Shown: positions 4,981 through 10,810 of the stretch, piece after piece | Position numbering within the stretch: the first letter of the stretch is position 1 | How the letters are laid out: each line of letters opens with the position of its first letter | Virus record (IMG/VR): IMGVR_UViG_3300036466_000291 | Span: 1-23,919 of that record | DNA: 23,919 nucleotides | Reading direction: 5' to 3' (one strand) | DNA from: a virus | Program-made: the position numbers and the translations under genes | The notes under the pieces: model-generated | Database searches by the model: none | Told to the model about the DNA's origin: nothing | The model's input: only the letters and a program-made list of their open reading frames with translations

Positions 4981-6639
4981 ATGTCTGTTCTTGACATTAA
5001 TGAGAAAAAGAAACTGTCTTTGACATGCACATACAGAGAGAAAGAGAAAGCCAAAATGGTGGCAGGGTACAAGTGGGATGGAGATAATAAGGTTTGGACA
5101 TACCCACTCAATTACCAGACAATTTCAGAGCTTAAGGAACAATTTCCGAGATTGAGCTTGTCCGATGACGTTAAGAGATACATAGCCAACGTGGAGAAGG
5201 CCCGTAGGGCATTCATCGCTTTGAAGCAACAGAAGAAAGTGAAATTGAACATCCCTTGGTACAACACGCTGAGGGATTACCAGACGGTTGGGGCTTATTT
5301 TTTAATGAAGGGCAAGAAGATAATTATGGGCGACGATATGGGCACAGGTAAAACGCTCCAGACCTTGACAGCAATTGAAGCCCTAGATTTGACAAGGGTA
5401 ATAATTGTTGTTCCTAATTCCCTAAAATATAACTGGGAAGAGGAAATCAATAAATGGACTGACAGCAAATGCTTGGTAATGGATGGTGGCAGAAAAACAC
5501 GTGAAAGTATAATTGAACAATACAAAAACGACAAAAGTATAAGATACCTAATCACTAATTATGCCTCTGTTAGAAATTACGAGGGCCTACAGAAAATTAA
5601 GTGGCAGGCAGAGGTCTATGATGAAGCACACAAACTGAAGAATAGAAAATCTCAGCAGACCAAGAAAGCTAAGAAAATCAAGGCAGAATATACCTTCTTG
5701 TTGACAGGTACACCAATCCTAAACCGAGCTGAAGAATTGTGGTCTCTGCTTAACAAGCTATACCCCAAGAAATTCAGCAGTTATTGGAGGTTTGTAGAGA
5801 ATTATTGTGAGATGAGAGATAACGGTTTTGGCATAGATATCCTAGAAGGAGATGAGCACCAGAAGGAACAATTGAGGCAGCTAATTGCACCAGTAATGAT
5901 TAGAAGAACCAAGAAAGAAGTCATGCCAGAGCTACCAGAGAAAATACACCGAGATTTGCCAGTCAAGTTGGAAGGTAAGCAAGCTAAAATATATAAGGAA
6001 ATGGAGCAGAATATGTTCACCGAGCTGGAGAATGGAGAAATCGTCGCAGCACCAGTTGTGATAGCCCAACTAATGAGACTGAGACAGATAGCTATCTCAC
6101 CCGAGCTAATTGGGGAAGAGGGGGCCAAAAGTGCCAAGTTTAAGGCTTTGTTGGAATTGGTGGAAGATAATATTGAAGACCAGAAGATTGTTGTTTTCAG
6201 CCAGTTTAAACAGGCTATAAAGCTCTTCGGGAAGATACTGACTGACAAGGGTATTGATTGGTTAGAGGTCTCTGGGGATGTCAAAGGTAAGGCCCGTCAA
6301 CAAGCAACCAACGAATTCCAGAACAATCCCGACAAGAGAATTATGCTAGCTACAATAGAGGCAGCATCACTGGGGCTAACTTGGACAGCTGCAAACATTG
6401 GGGTGTTCCTGGATAGACATTGGACACCAGCAATCAACCGTCAAGCAGAAGACAGGCTTCACCGTATGGGCCAGAAGGGTGATGTGACTATAGTCAACAT
6501 GATAGCCAAGGGTACAGTGGAAGAGAGAATTCAACTTATGTTGGCAGATAAGGCCCAGACTTTCGACGATATTATTAATGATTCAATTAAGATTACACCA
6601 CAGATGGTTTACAAAATATTAGGAAGGGAGAAAAAGTAA
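4981..6639 (+). CDS. SNF2-family DNA helicase/translocase
   Basis: 552 residues with a full set of SWI2/SNF2 (superfamily 2) motifs. Motif I is DDMGTGKT (118-125), motif II is DEAH (214-217), motif III is LTGTP (241-245), and motif VI is QAEDRLHRMGQ (488-498). Residues 17-45 (GYKWDGDNKVWTYP) look like the small module found before SNF2 domains in phage and SMARCAL1-type proteins. It uses ATP to move on duplex DNA and probably remodels forks or protein-DNA complexes during replication or recombination. Length is normal for phage SNF2 proteins without accessory domains. The start follows GGGAGGAAG, directly after the sigma stop. It overlaps the next gene by 1 nt. Confidence 0.93.
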   Translation: MSVLDINEKKKLSLTCTYREKEKAKMVAGYKWDGDNKVWTYPLNYQTISELKEQFPRLSLSDDVKRYIANVEKARRAFIALKQQKKVKLNIPWYNTLRDYQTVGAYFLMKGKKIIMGDDMGTGKTLQTLTAIEALDLTRVIIVVPNSLKYNWEEEINKWTDSKCLVMDGGRKTRESIIEQYKNDKSIRYLITNYASVRNYEGLQKIKWQAEVYDEAHKLKNRKSQQTKKAKKIKAEYTFLLTGTPILNRAEELWSLLNKLYPKKFSSYWRFVENYCEMRDNGFGIDILEGDEHQKEQLRQLIAPVMIRRTKKEVMPELPEKIHRDLPVKLEGKQAKIYKEMEQNMFTELENGEIVAAPVVIAQLMRLRQIAISPELIGEEGAKSAKFKALLELVEDNIEDQKIVVFSQFKQAIKLFGKILTDKGIDWLEVSGDVKGKARQQATNEFQNNPDKRIMLATIEAASLGLTWTAANIGVFLDRHWTPAINRQAEDRLHRMGQKGDVTIVNMIAKGTVEERIQLMLADKAQTFDDIINDSIKITPQMVYKILGREKK

Positions 6640-6857
6640 TGGCACGCTCAATTGATGAATTGCATTTAGCTAAAGGGGCATTGTCAGACAGGGTTTACGT
6701 TGGGTTCTTGAACAGTGACAAAAGCGTTTTCACCAAGAAGAAAGATGTCACAGGGGAATTCATGAGGGCAATCGTTGAACGGCATGCTGGGTATATCGAA
6801 TCGTTTTATCTTAATGGCAAGAAATATACAATTGAAGTCAAGGAGGTAGAAGAATGA
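6639..6857 (+). CDS. Conserved phage hypothetical protein (72 aa)
   Basis: A small soluble protein of mixed alpha/beta character. The pattern 'RVYVGFLN...KKDVTGEFMRAIVE' resembles short phage proteins with 'xIYxGxxx...KKDVTxEf' (a DUF7446-like pattern, from memory). Their function is unknown. It begins one base inside the helicase stop (TAATG) with AGGGAG upstream, so it is translationally coupled. Its last bases overlap the following zinc-ribbon gene as ATGA. The context suggests an accessory role in recombination or replication. Confidence 0.68.
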   Translation: MARSIDELHLAKGALSDRVYVGFLNSDKSVFTKKKDVTGEFMRAIVERHAGYIESFYLNGKKYTIEVKEVEE

Positions 6858-7048
6858 CAAGAAGGGAGGTGGTTGAATATCTGGAAGAAACGTTGTTTCC
6901 AAGAGAATTAAGGAGCTATATTGCCATAACTTGCCCTAACTGCAAAAATATGGGGAATGTGGATGGTAGGGTTTGTCCAATTTGTCAAGGAGAAAGGTTC
7001 ATTGTCCCAAAAGAATTCATACAACACACAAAGGAAGGTGGTTATTAA
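6854..7048 (+). CDS. Small zinc-ribbon protein (64 aa)
   Basis: Two CPxC knuckles, CPNC (about 29-32) and CPIC (about 42-45) with GR and G nearby, form a compact zinc ribbon of the DnaJ-like/rubredoxin-knuckle type. The N-terminal 25 residues form a probable acidic helix. It sits between the SNF2 helicase and the RecB-like nuclease with 1-4 nt overlaps on both sides (ATGA, TAATG), so it is certainly part of the operon. It may act as an adaptor or nucleic-acid-binding subunit. No specific function can be read. Confidence 0.68.
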   Translation: MTRREVVEYLEETLFPRELRSYIAITCPNCKNMGNVDGRVCPICQGERFIVPKEFIQHTKEGGY

Positions 7049-8028
7049 TGGGTACAGGATTAAGATTGAGTTATTCACAAATTAGAACATGGCAAAGGTG
7101 TAGGCAGAAGTGGTATTATAGATACCAGATGGGGTTGTCACCCAAGGAATTCATCGAGAAATTAGAGCTTGGAAGTTATGGTCACGAATTGTTGGAGGCA
7201 TGGTACAATGGCAAGGATTGGAGAAAGGCCAGTGAAGAATACTGGAAAGAGAAAACAAAGAATATGTTCGAAGAGGAAATGTACCAATTCGAAGAAGTCA
7301 GGGCTGACGCAGAGCTAATTATGGAACGATATGTTGCCAGATATGCCGAACAACGCAGCAGGTGGGATATCATTGGGGTGGAACAAGAATTCGAGGTTAT
7401 CATCCCCACACACAAAGGATACCCGTCACAGAGCAGGCTATATGGAATATTCGACATGGTAATACAGGATGAATTGGATAATATTTGGCTTGTTGACCAC
7501 AAGATTACCAGCAGGGATATCGAGAAAACCGACAATGATTTGGTTCAAGACCAACAGGTCAATTATTATATTTGGGCTCTAAACAAAATGATGGATGGGG
7601 GCAAGGTATCTGGCATAATTTACAATATGTTGCGAAGCAAAACCCCAACTGTTCCAAGGGTGCTCAAAAGTGGAAAGTCTTTAAGCCGTGCCAAGAACAT
7701 AGATACCGATTATGAAACATACAGGCAGGCAATTATTGACAATGGGTTTGATGTGGCAGATTACAGTGAGATGCTGACCCACGTGAAGGAAAATACCAAA
7801 CCTTTCTTTACCCAGCTGAACAGCTATAGGAATGAACATGAGCTCAAAGTGATTGAGAAGGAACTATATGATGTTAGTAAAGATATCCGACAGGGCAGAA
7901 TTTTCCGCAACCAGACAAGCAACTGCAGTTGGGATTGCCCTTACAGAGAGCTATGCGTAATGGATATGAAAGGGGCAGACGCTGAGAGCTACATTGAATT
8001 GAACTTCGAGGAAAGAAAGAGAAAATAA
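7048..8028 (+). CDS. RecB-family PD-(D/E)xK nuclease with Cas4/AddB-type Fe-S cysteines
   Basis: 326 residues. The nuclease core is visible as H46, D136 (GIFD) and D150-H-K152 (VDHK), with Q/Y text (DQQVNYYIWAL) after it that matches RecB motif QxxxY. C18, C293, C297 and C303 are spaced as in the iron-sulfur clasp of AddB and Cas4 nucleases, where one N-terminal and three C-terminal cysteines hold a 4Fe-4S cluster. It probably resects DNA ends for recombination. I chose the ATG at 7048 (TAATG junction, AAGGAAGGTGG upstream). The longer reading from 6973 overlaps the zinc-ribbon gene and lacks a ribosome-binding site. A promoter-like site and inverted repeat lie at its 3' end. Confidence 0.9.
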   Translation: MGTGLRLSYSQIRTWQRCRQKWYYRYQMGLSPKEFIEKLELGSYGHELLEAWYNGKDWRKASEEYWKEKTKNMFEEEMYQFEEVRADAELIMERYVARYAEQRSRWDIIGVEQEFEVIIPTHKGYPSQSRLYGIFDMVIQDELDNIWLVDHKITSRDIEKTDNDLVQDQQVNYYIWALNKMMDGGKVSGIIYNMLRSKTPTVPRVLKSGKSLSRAKNIDTDYETYRQAIIDNGFDVADYSEMLTHVKENTKPFFTQLNSYRNEHELKVIEKELYDVSKDIRQGRIFRNQTSNCSWDCPYRELCVMDMKGADAESYIELNFEERKRK

Positions 8029-8053
8029 TTTGTGAAAAGGCGAATTATTTTCT
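8020..8053. repeat. Perfect 11-bp inverted repeat at the end of the nuclease gene
   Basis: AGAAAATAATT (8020-8030) and AATTATTTTCT (8043-8053) are exact complements around 12 nt. The right arm contains most of the -35-like GAATTA of the promoter-like site at 8042-8070. It could be a weak bidirectional terminator or an operator that masks this promoter. Confidence 0.5.
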
Positions 8054-8070
8054 GGGTTGAACTGTATAGT
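8042..8070 (+). promoter_or_regulatory. Class II promoter-like motif, copy A (GAATTA-N17-TATAGT)
   Basis: GAATTA (8042-8047, preceded by C in all three copies) and TATAGT (8065-8070) are separated by exactly 17 nt, with CTG before TATAGT. The same arrangement occurs at 13671-13699 and 19068-19096. It precedes the 118-aa gene, Sak4-like and SSB-like genes. Confidence 0.65.
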
Positions 8071-8095
8071 TATAAGTGAAGGGAGGTGATTGAAC

Positions 8096-8452
8096 TTGGC
8101 AAGAGCAAATAAGCAAAGTATTGAGGAATTGCCGAACGTTTGGGTGGTGAACAATTCAGGGCATGACTTTTCTCCAGCATATGAATACGGAGAAGATGTC
8201 TATTATCTCACAACTGGCAGGGTCAATATTTTCAAGACCAACAAGTTGATATCTGAATTCAAGGGTAAAATGGCAAATTTTAAAGAAGACGATTGGTTGC
8301 TATTAAGTGGGAACGCAATACTCAACGTGTTGGCTGTGACCGTAGCATTAGAGAAACACGGCATGGTGCAAACCCTGCTATACAATGCTATCACAAACAA
8401 CTATGCGAAGACAATATTGGATAAGGAGACCTTCCAAGGAGGGGTATATTAA
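8096..8452 (+). CDS. Conserved phage hypothetical protein (118 aa)
   Basis: A soluble alpha/beta protein whose N-terminus (ELPNVWVVNNSGHDFSPAYEYG) matches a type I recall from many Firmicute phages next to recombination genes; function unknown. I place the start at the TTG at 8096 because GGGAGGTG (8081-8088) is 7 nt upstream. The TTG at 8090 would be too close. The stop abuts the ATG of the Sak4-like gene. It is the first gene after class II motif A. The C-terminal part reads as helical (NAILNVLAVTVALEKHG), not as a membrane segment. Confidence 0.68.
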   Translation: MARANKQSIEELPNVWVVNNSGHDFSPAYEYGEDVYYLTTGRVNIFKTNKLISEFKGKMANFKEDDWLLLSGNAILNVLAVTVALEKHGMVQTLLYNAITNNYAKTILDKETFQGGVY

Positions 8453-9250
8453 ATGAGCAAAAAGAAGGAAGAATTCATAAAGAGAATTAATGCTAAAGTC
8501 TCAGATGTCTACGAGACACCAGCCAATGCAAATATCTTGGTGTACGCTCCAGCAGGTGTTGGTAAAACAACCTTAGCTGCTTTGGCACCCAAACCTATGG
8601 TGATAAGTGTAGAGGGTGGATTGAGCTGTTTACGCAAGCTGAAACCGTGGCAGGATAAACTGGATATCAAGACATACCCAGTGGATGGGTTCACTGACTT
8701 GAATGATATCTACGAATATCTAAGAGATTATGACCATGACAGAGAAACCGTAGTGATTGACACACTTACAGAGACCCAGAAGAAGTCAATGGATGGCATC
8801 TTGGATGACCCAAACAGAGATACTGAAAAGTACCCAAGAGATAAGCCAATCTTACAGGATTACGGCCGTAACACTCAACAAATGAGAAAGTTAATCCGTG
8901 CATTCCGAGACCTACCCATGAACGTGATATTTACATCACACGACATGGAGAACAAGGATGATGAGACAGGTGCAGTGCAGATTATGCCGAGCCTAACACC
9001 AAAGTTAGCTACAGACGTAATTGGCTATGTGGATGTTGTGGGATATCTGTATGTTGCTGATGATGAGGGAACCAGAAAGATGCTGACACAACCAAAGGGT
9101 AAGTGGACAGCTAAAGACAGATTTGGTATGTTGGGAGCAGGAATGACTGAACCTACAGGATACGAAATTCTAAATATTCTAACAGAGGGTGCTGTTAAAG
9201 TGCCTGATTGGTTAGAGGAAATCAAACAGGAGGTAAAGAATAATGGCTAA
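8453..9250 (+). CDS. Sak4-like RecA-fold ATPase (AAA_24), single-strand annealing/recombination
   Basis: 265 residues. Walker A is APAGVGKTT (32-40) and Walker B-like VVIDTLT is at 100-106. QDYGRNTQQMRKLIRAFRDL and VIFTSHD follow. This is the signature of the phage nucleotide-binding protein family AAA_24, which includes Sak4 single-strand annealing proteins related to the RecA core. Sak4 proteins work with an SSB partner, and the next gene encodes one, overlapping by 8 nt. It has a GGAGGGG ribosome-binding site 7-8 nt before the ATG. It probably mediates homologous recombination or recombination-dependent replication together with the upstream RecB-like nuclease. Length is typical for the family. 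Confidence 0.9.
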   Translation: MSKKKEEFIKRINAKVSDVYETPANANILVYAPAGVGKTTLAALAPKPMVISVEGGLSCLRKLKPWQDKLDIKTYPVDGFTDLNDIYEYLRDYDHDRETVVIDTLTETQKKSMDGILDDPNRDTEKYPRDKPILQDYGRNTQQMRKLIRAFRDLPMNVIFTSHDMENKDDETGAVQIMPSLTPKLATDVIGYVDVVGYLYVADDEGTRKMLTQPKGKWTAKDRFGMLGAGMTEPTGYEILNILTEGAVKVPDWLEEIKQEVKNNG

Positions 9251-9719
9251 AAGAAAATATGATTTTACAGATGTGGATGACCAGGATTTTGGAGCATTAC
9301 CAGCAGGGAAGTACCCAGTGTATGTTTTTGAGCACAACTTTAAGGAAAGCAGCAGTGGCAACCCAATGACCGTGCTGGTACTTAAGGTGGCAGAAGGCAA
9401 GGGTAAGGGCCGACAGTTTTGGTTCAACCTTGTTGAGACACCAAAGTCAATGTGGAAGATTAAAGAAACATTAGAGGCATTAGGGTATGATATACCCAAG
9501 AAGGCTGTGAGCATTGACTGGGATGAAGTGCTTGGTAAGAAGGCGATAGCAGTTGTCACTAAGGGCAAGTACAAAGGCAAGGACACCAACAACGTGGAGA
9601 AATTGCTGCCCTATGATGGAGAAGAAACCCCAGACACACCAGACGACACACCAGATTCACCATCTGAAGAAATCGACGACGAAGAATTCGATGCTGATGA
9701 CTTCGATGTTCCGTTTTAA
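9243..9719 (+). CDS. Single-stranded DNA-binding-like protein (DUF669) with SSB-type acidic tail
   Basis: 158 residues. The first 115 match the DUF669 family of phage SSB-like proteins (LPAGKYPVYV..., GRQFWFNL, IKETLEALG). The last 40 residues are a disordered Pro/Asp/Thr/Glu tail with the repeat PDTPDDTPDSPSEE, ending DADDFDVPF. That ending closely mimics the DDDIPF tip with which bacterial SSB recruits replication and repair proteins. It coats ssDNA and probably loads Sak4. The ATG lies inside the end of the Sak4 gene with AGGAGGT upstream. The tail mimicry is seen directly; partner recruitment is inferred. Confidence 0.88.
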   Translation: MAKRKYDFTDVDDQDFGALPAGKYPVYVFEHNFKESSSGNPMTVLVLKVAEGKGKGRQFWFNLVETPKSMWKIKETLEALGYDIPKKAVSIDWDEVLGKKAIAVVTKGKYKGKDTNNVEKLLPYDGEETPDTPDDTPDSPSEEIDDEEFDADDFDVPF

Positions 9720-9732
9720 GGAGGTGTTGTAG

Positions 9733-9903
9733 GTGGACAAATACACCGTGACAGTTGAAGTAGCAGTTGAAGCTAGGTACAGAGAGGTAGCACAGAAACG
9801 TGTTGACAGATTGCTTGGTAGCAGAGACAAACAGTGGGCTAAGGATTGCAACATGGAAGTTGAAGTTGGAGAGCTAGAGAAGGTCGAAAACTGCAAGTGC
9901 TAA
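9733..9903 (+). CDS. Small hypothetical protein (56 aa, GTG start)
   Basis: A GTG at 9733, 6 nt after AAGGAGGTG (9718-9726), opens a 56-residue frame ending TAA at 9901-9903. The strong, well-spaced ribosome-binding site and position directly after the SSB gene support it. The protein reads MDKYTVTVEVAVEARYREVA then a basic helix, then EVEVGELEKVENCKC. The beta-helix-beta look suggests a compact fold. No family is recognised. It is the last gene before the terminator at 9909. Confidence 0.7.
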   Translation: MDKYTVTVEVAVEARYREVAQKRVDRLLGSRDKQWAKDCNMEVEVGELEKVENCKC

Positions 9904-9908
9904 AACTG

Positions 9909-9943
9909 AAAGTCAGTTCTGAAAAGGGCTGACTTTTTCTTTT
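9909..9943 (+). terminator. Intrinsic terminator of the recombination operon
   Basis: AAAGTCAG (9909-9916) pairs perfectly with CTGACTTT (9929-9936), followed by TTCTTTT. It starts 6 nt after the stop of the 56-aa gene. It is a textbook rho-independent terminator closing the 4483-9903 unit. Confidence 0.85.
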
Positions 9944-10036
9944 AGTCAATTAGCCTAAGGCTCATTCCGACGAAGTTATAATACTGTCACTTGCTCAGAC
10001 ACCAAAATGCTTGGCCTAGCTAACTCTTTTAAAAAT

Positions 10037-10125
10037 TCATCTCCCGAGAATAAAACCAAGGGGGGTCACCTACTTTTTTTACAAATGCTTGCGGGAGTAC
10101 CCTTCTGAAAATTCTTAGGAGATGA
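10037..10125. repeat. Spaced inverted repeat TCATCTCC / GGAGATGA
   Basis: TCATCTCC (10037-10044) and GGAGATGA (10118-10125) are exact complements 73 bp apart. They lie inside the larger inverted pair CACCAAAATGC (10000-10010) / GCATTTTGGTG (10144-10154). The nested symmetry suggests a looped protein-binding region. Confidence 0.5.
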
Positions 10126-10141
10126 GAGGGTGTATACGGGG

Positions 10142-10190
10142 GAGCATTTTGGTGTATAACTGAGCATTTTGAAGCACCAACTGTTATAAT
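10142..10190 (+). promoter_or_regulatory. Extended -10 promoter with two upstream GAGCATTTTG repeats
   Basis: TGTTATAAT (10182-10190) is an extended -10 element, but no TTGACA lies upstream. Instead, GAGCATTTTG occurs at 10142-10151 and again at 10162-10171, exactly 20 bp apart. The second copy covers the -35 position. The arrangement fits an activator, or repressor, binding two sites on one face of the helix. Confidence 0.5.
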
Positions 10191-10210
10191 CTTGACCGGA
10201 ACGGCTGTCA

Positions 10211-10260
10211 GAGCTTATAAAGAGCTTTAATCGCTTATAATTAGGATTAATTAGGCAAGT
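10211..10260. repeat. Five 10-bp phased repeats, four ending in TAA-type ends
   Basis: GAGCTTATAA, AGAGCTTTAA, TCGCTTATAA, TTAGGATTAA and TTAGGCAAGT follow one another with a 10-bp period. GCTTATAA recurs at 20 bp and AATTAGG at 10 bp. Helical phasing of AT-rich words is typical of iterons, bent DNA or operator arrays. Confidence 0.5.
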
Positions 10261-10322
10261 TTTTGCTTAGCTGTCGTAAAACGGCTGAAAAACGATGAAA
10301 AATTGTCTAATTCAATTTGCTA

Positions 10323-10355
10323 CAATTCCCTAAAAATTCAAATTGTAGGGAATTG
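10323..10355. repeat. Perfect 10-bp inverted repeat CAATTCCCTA / TAGGGAATTG
   Basis: CAATTCCCTA (10323-10332) and TAGGGAATTG (10346-10355) are exact complements around 13 nt. A second pair, CTACAATT (10320-10327) / AATTGTAG (10341-10348), overlaps it, so two alternative stems compete. No T-run follows, so an operator or origin element is more likely than a terminator. Confidence 0.55.
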
Positions 10356-10371
10356 AACATAAAACGTAATC

Positions 10372-10395
10372 ACAAAAACGTAGATTAGTTTTTGT
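10372..10395. repeat. Perfect 8-bp inverted repeat ACAAAAAC / GTTTTTGT
   Basis: ACAAAAAC (10372-10379) and GTTTTTGT (10388-10395) flank 8 nt. TATTTTTGT follows, so on the plus strand it could also act as a weak terminator. It lies about 115 bp before the RHH gene and could be its autoregulatory operator. Confidence 0.45.
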
Positions 10396-10510
10396 ATTTT
10401 TGTAAAACTTGTACAAATTATCATCAAATCAATTCCAAAAGCATTGAAGGTATTATGATATCAACCGAGAATACAATACTTTGAAACCAAAATCTATGGG
10501 GGGTAATATA

Positions 10511-10810
10511 GTGAAAAAGCATATCAACTTATATTTGGATAGAGATGTGGCTGAAGAAGTCAAGAAACGGTCGAAGAACAACGAGAGAAGTCTCAGTGGT
10601 GAAATACGTAGGTTGGTTAAGATAGGATTAGCACAAGTCAAGCATGGAGGTTCTACAGCTGGAAACCAGCAACCCACGAACGATAAGCCAACCAACTGTC
10701 CAGAATGTGGTCAGAAACAGGACGAGCTAGGCAATCCAACCCTAACAGTCAATGAGAGTGGAACATGGTATTGTAGGGCTTGTAATTCAAGTGGAAGGTG
10801 GGATTCATAG
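10511..10810 (+). CDS. Ribbon-helix-helix DNA-binding protein fused to a zinc ribbon
   Basis: 99 residues. Residues 3-42 (KKHINLYLDRDVAEEVKKRS...LSGEIRRLVKIGL) show the ribbon-helix-helix pattern of Arc/MetJ/CopG-type dimers: a basic beta strand followed by two helices. A polar linker leads to a zinc ribbon with CPEC (63-66) and CRAC (88-91). The GTG at 10511 is 7 nt after GGGGGG (10498-10503), and the in-frame TTG at 10481 has no site. The stop overlaps the primase GTG as TAGTG. It lies directly downstream of the repeat-rich region, so binding those repeats as repressor, copy control or origin-recognition protein is a natural guess, not shown. Confidence 0.8.
   Translation: MKKHINLYLDRDVAEEVKKRSKNNERSLSGEIRRLVKIGLAQVKHGGSTAGNQQPTNDKPTNCPECGQKQDELGNPTLTVNESGTWYCRACNSSGRWDS

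Larger units (their letters stand above)
9944..10510. other. Repeat-rich gene-free region; candidate replication origin/control region
   Basis: No gene on either strand is supported over about 570 bp. The region carries direct repeats (GAGCATTTTG), an inverted copy of the same word 140 bp away, 10-bp phased repeats, and perfect inverted repeats at 10323-10355 and 10372-10395. It also has two TATAAT boxes (9977-9982, 10185-10190) and an AT-rich right half. It lies between the SSB and primase-helicase genes, a usual place for phage origins. Origin function is inference; a complex promoter-operator region is the alternative. Confidence 0.55.

Noticed and set aside
5802-6284. 160-codon minus-strand frame inside the SNF2 gene
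   Set aside because: It is antisense to conserved helicase sequence; its Ser/Leu/Ile-rich composition is that of a complement of coding DNA, and no ribosome-binding site precedes it.
6973-7047. N-terminal extension of the RecB-like nuclease to an upstream ATG
   Set aside because: No ribosome-binding site precedes 6973, while 7048 has AAGGAAGGTGG and a TAATG junction, and family homology (LSYSQIRTWQRC) starts right after it.
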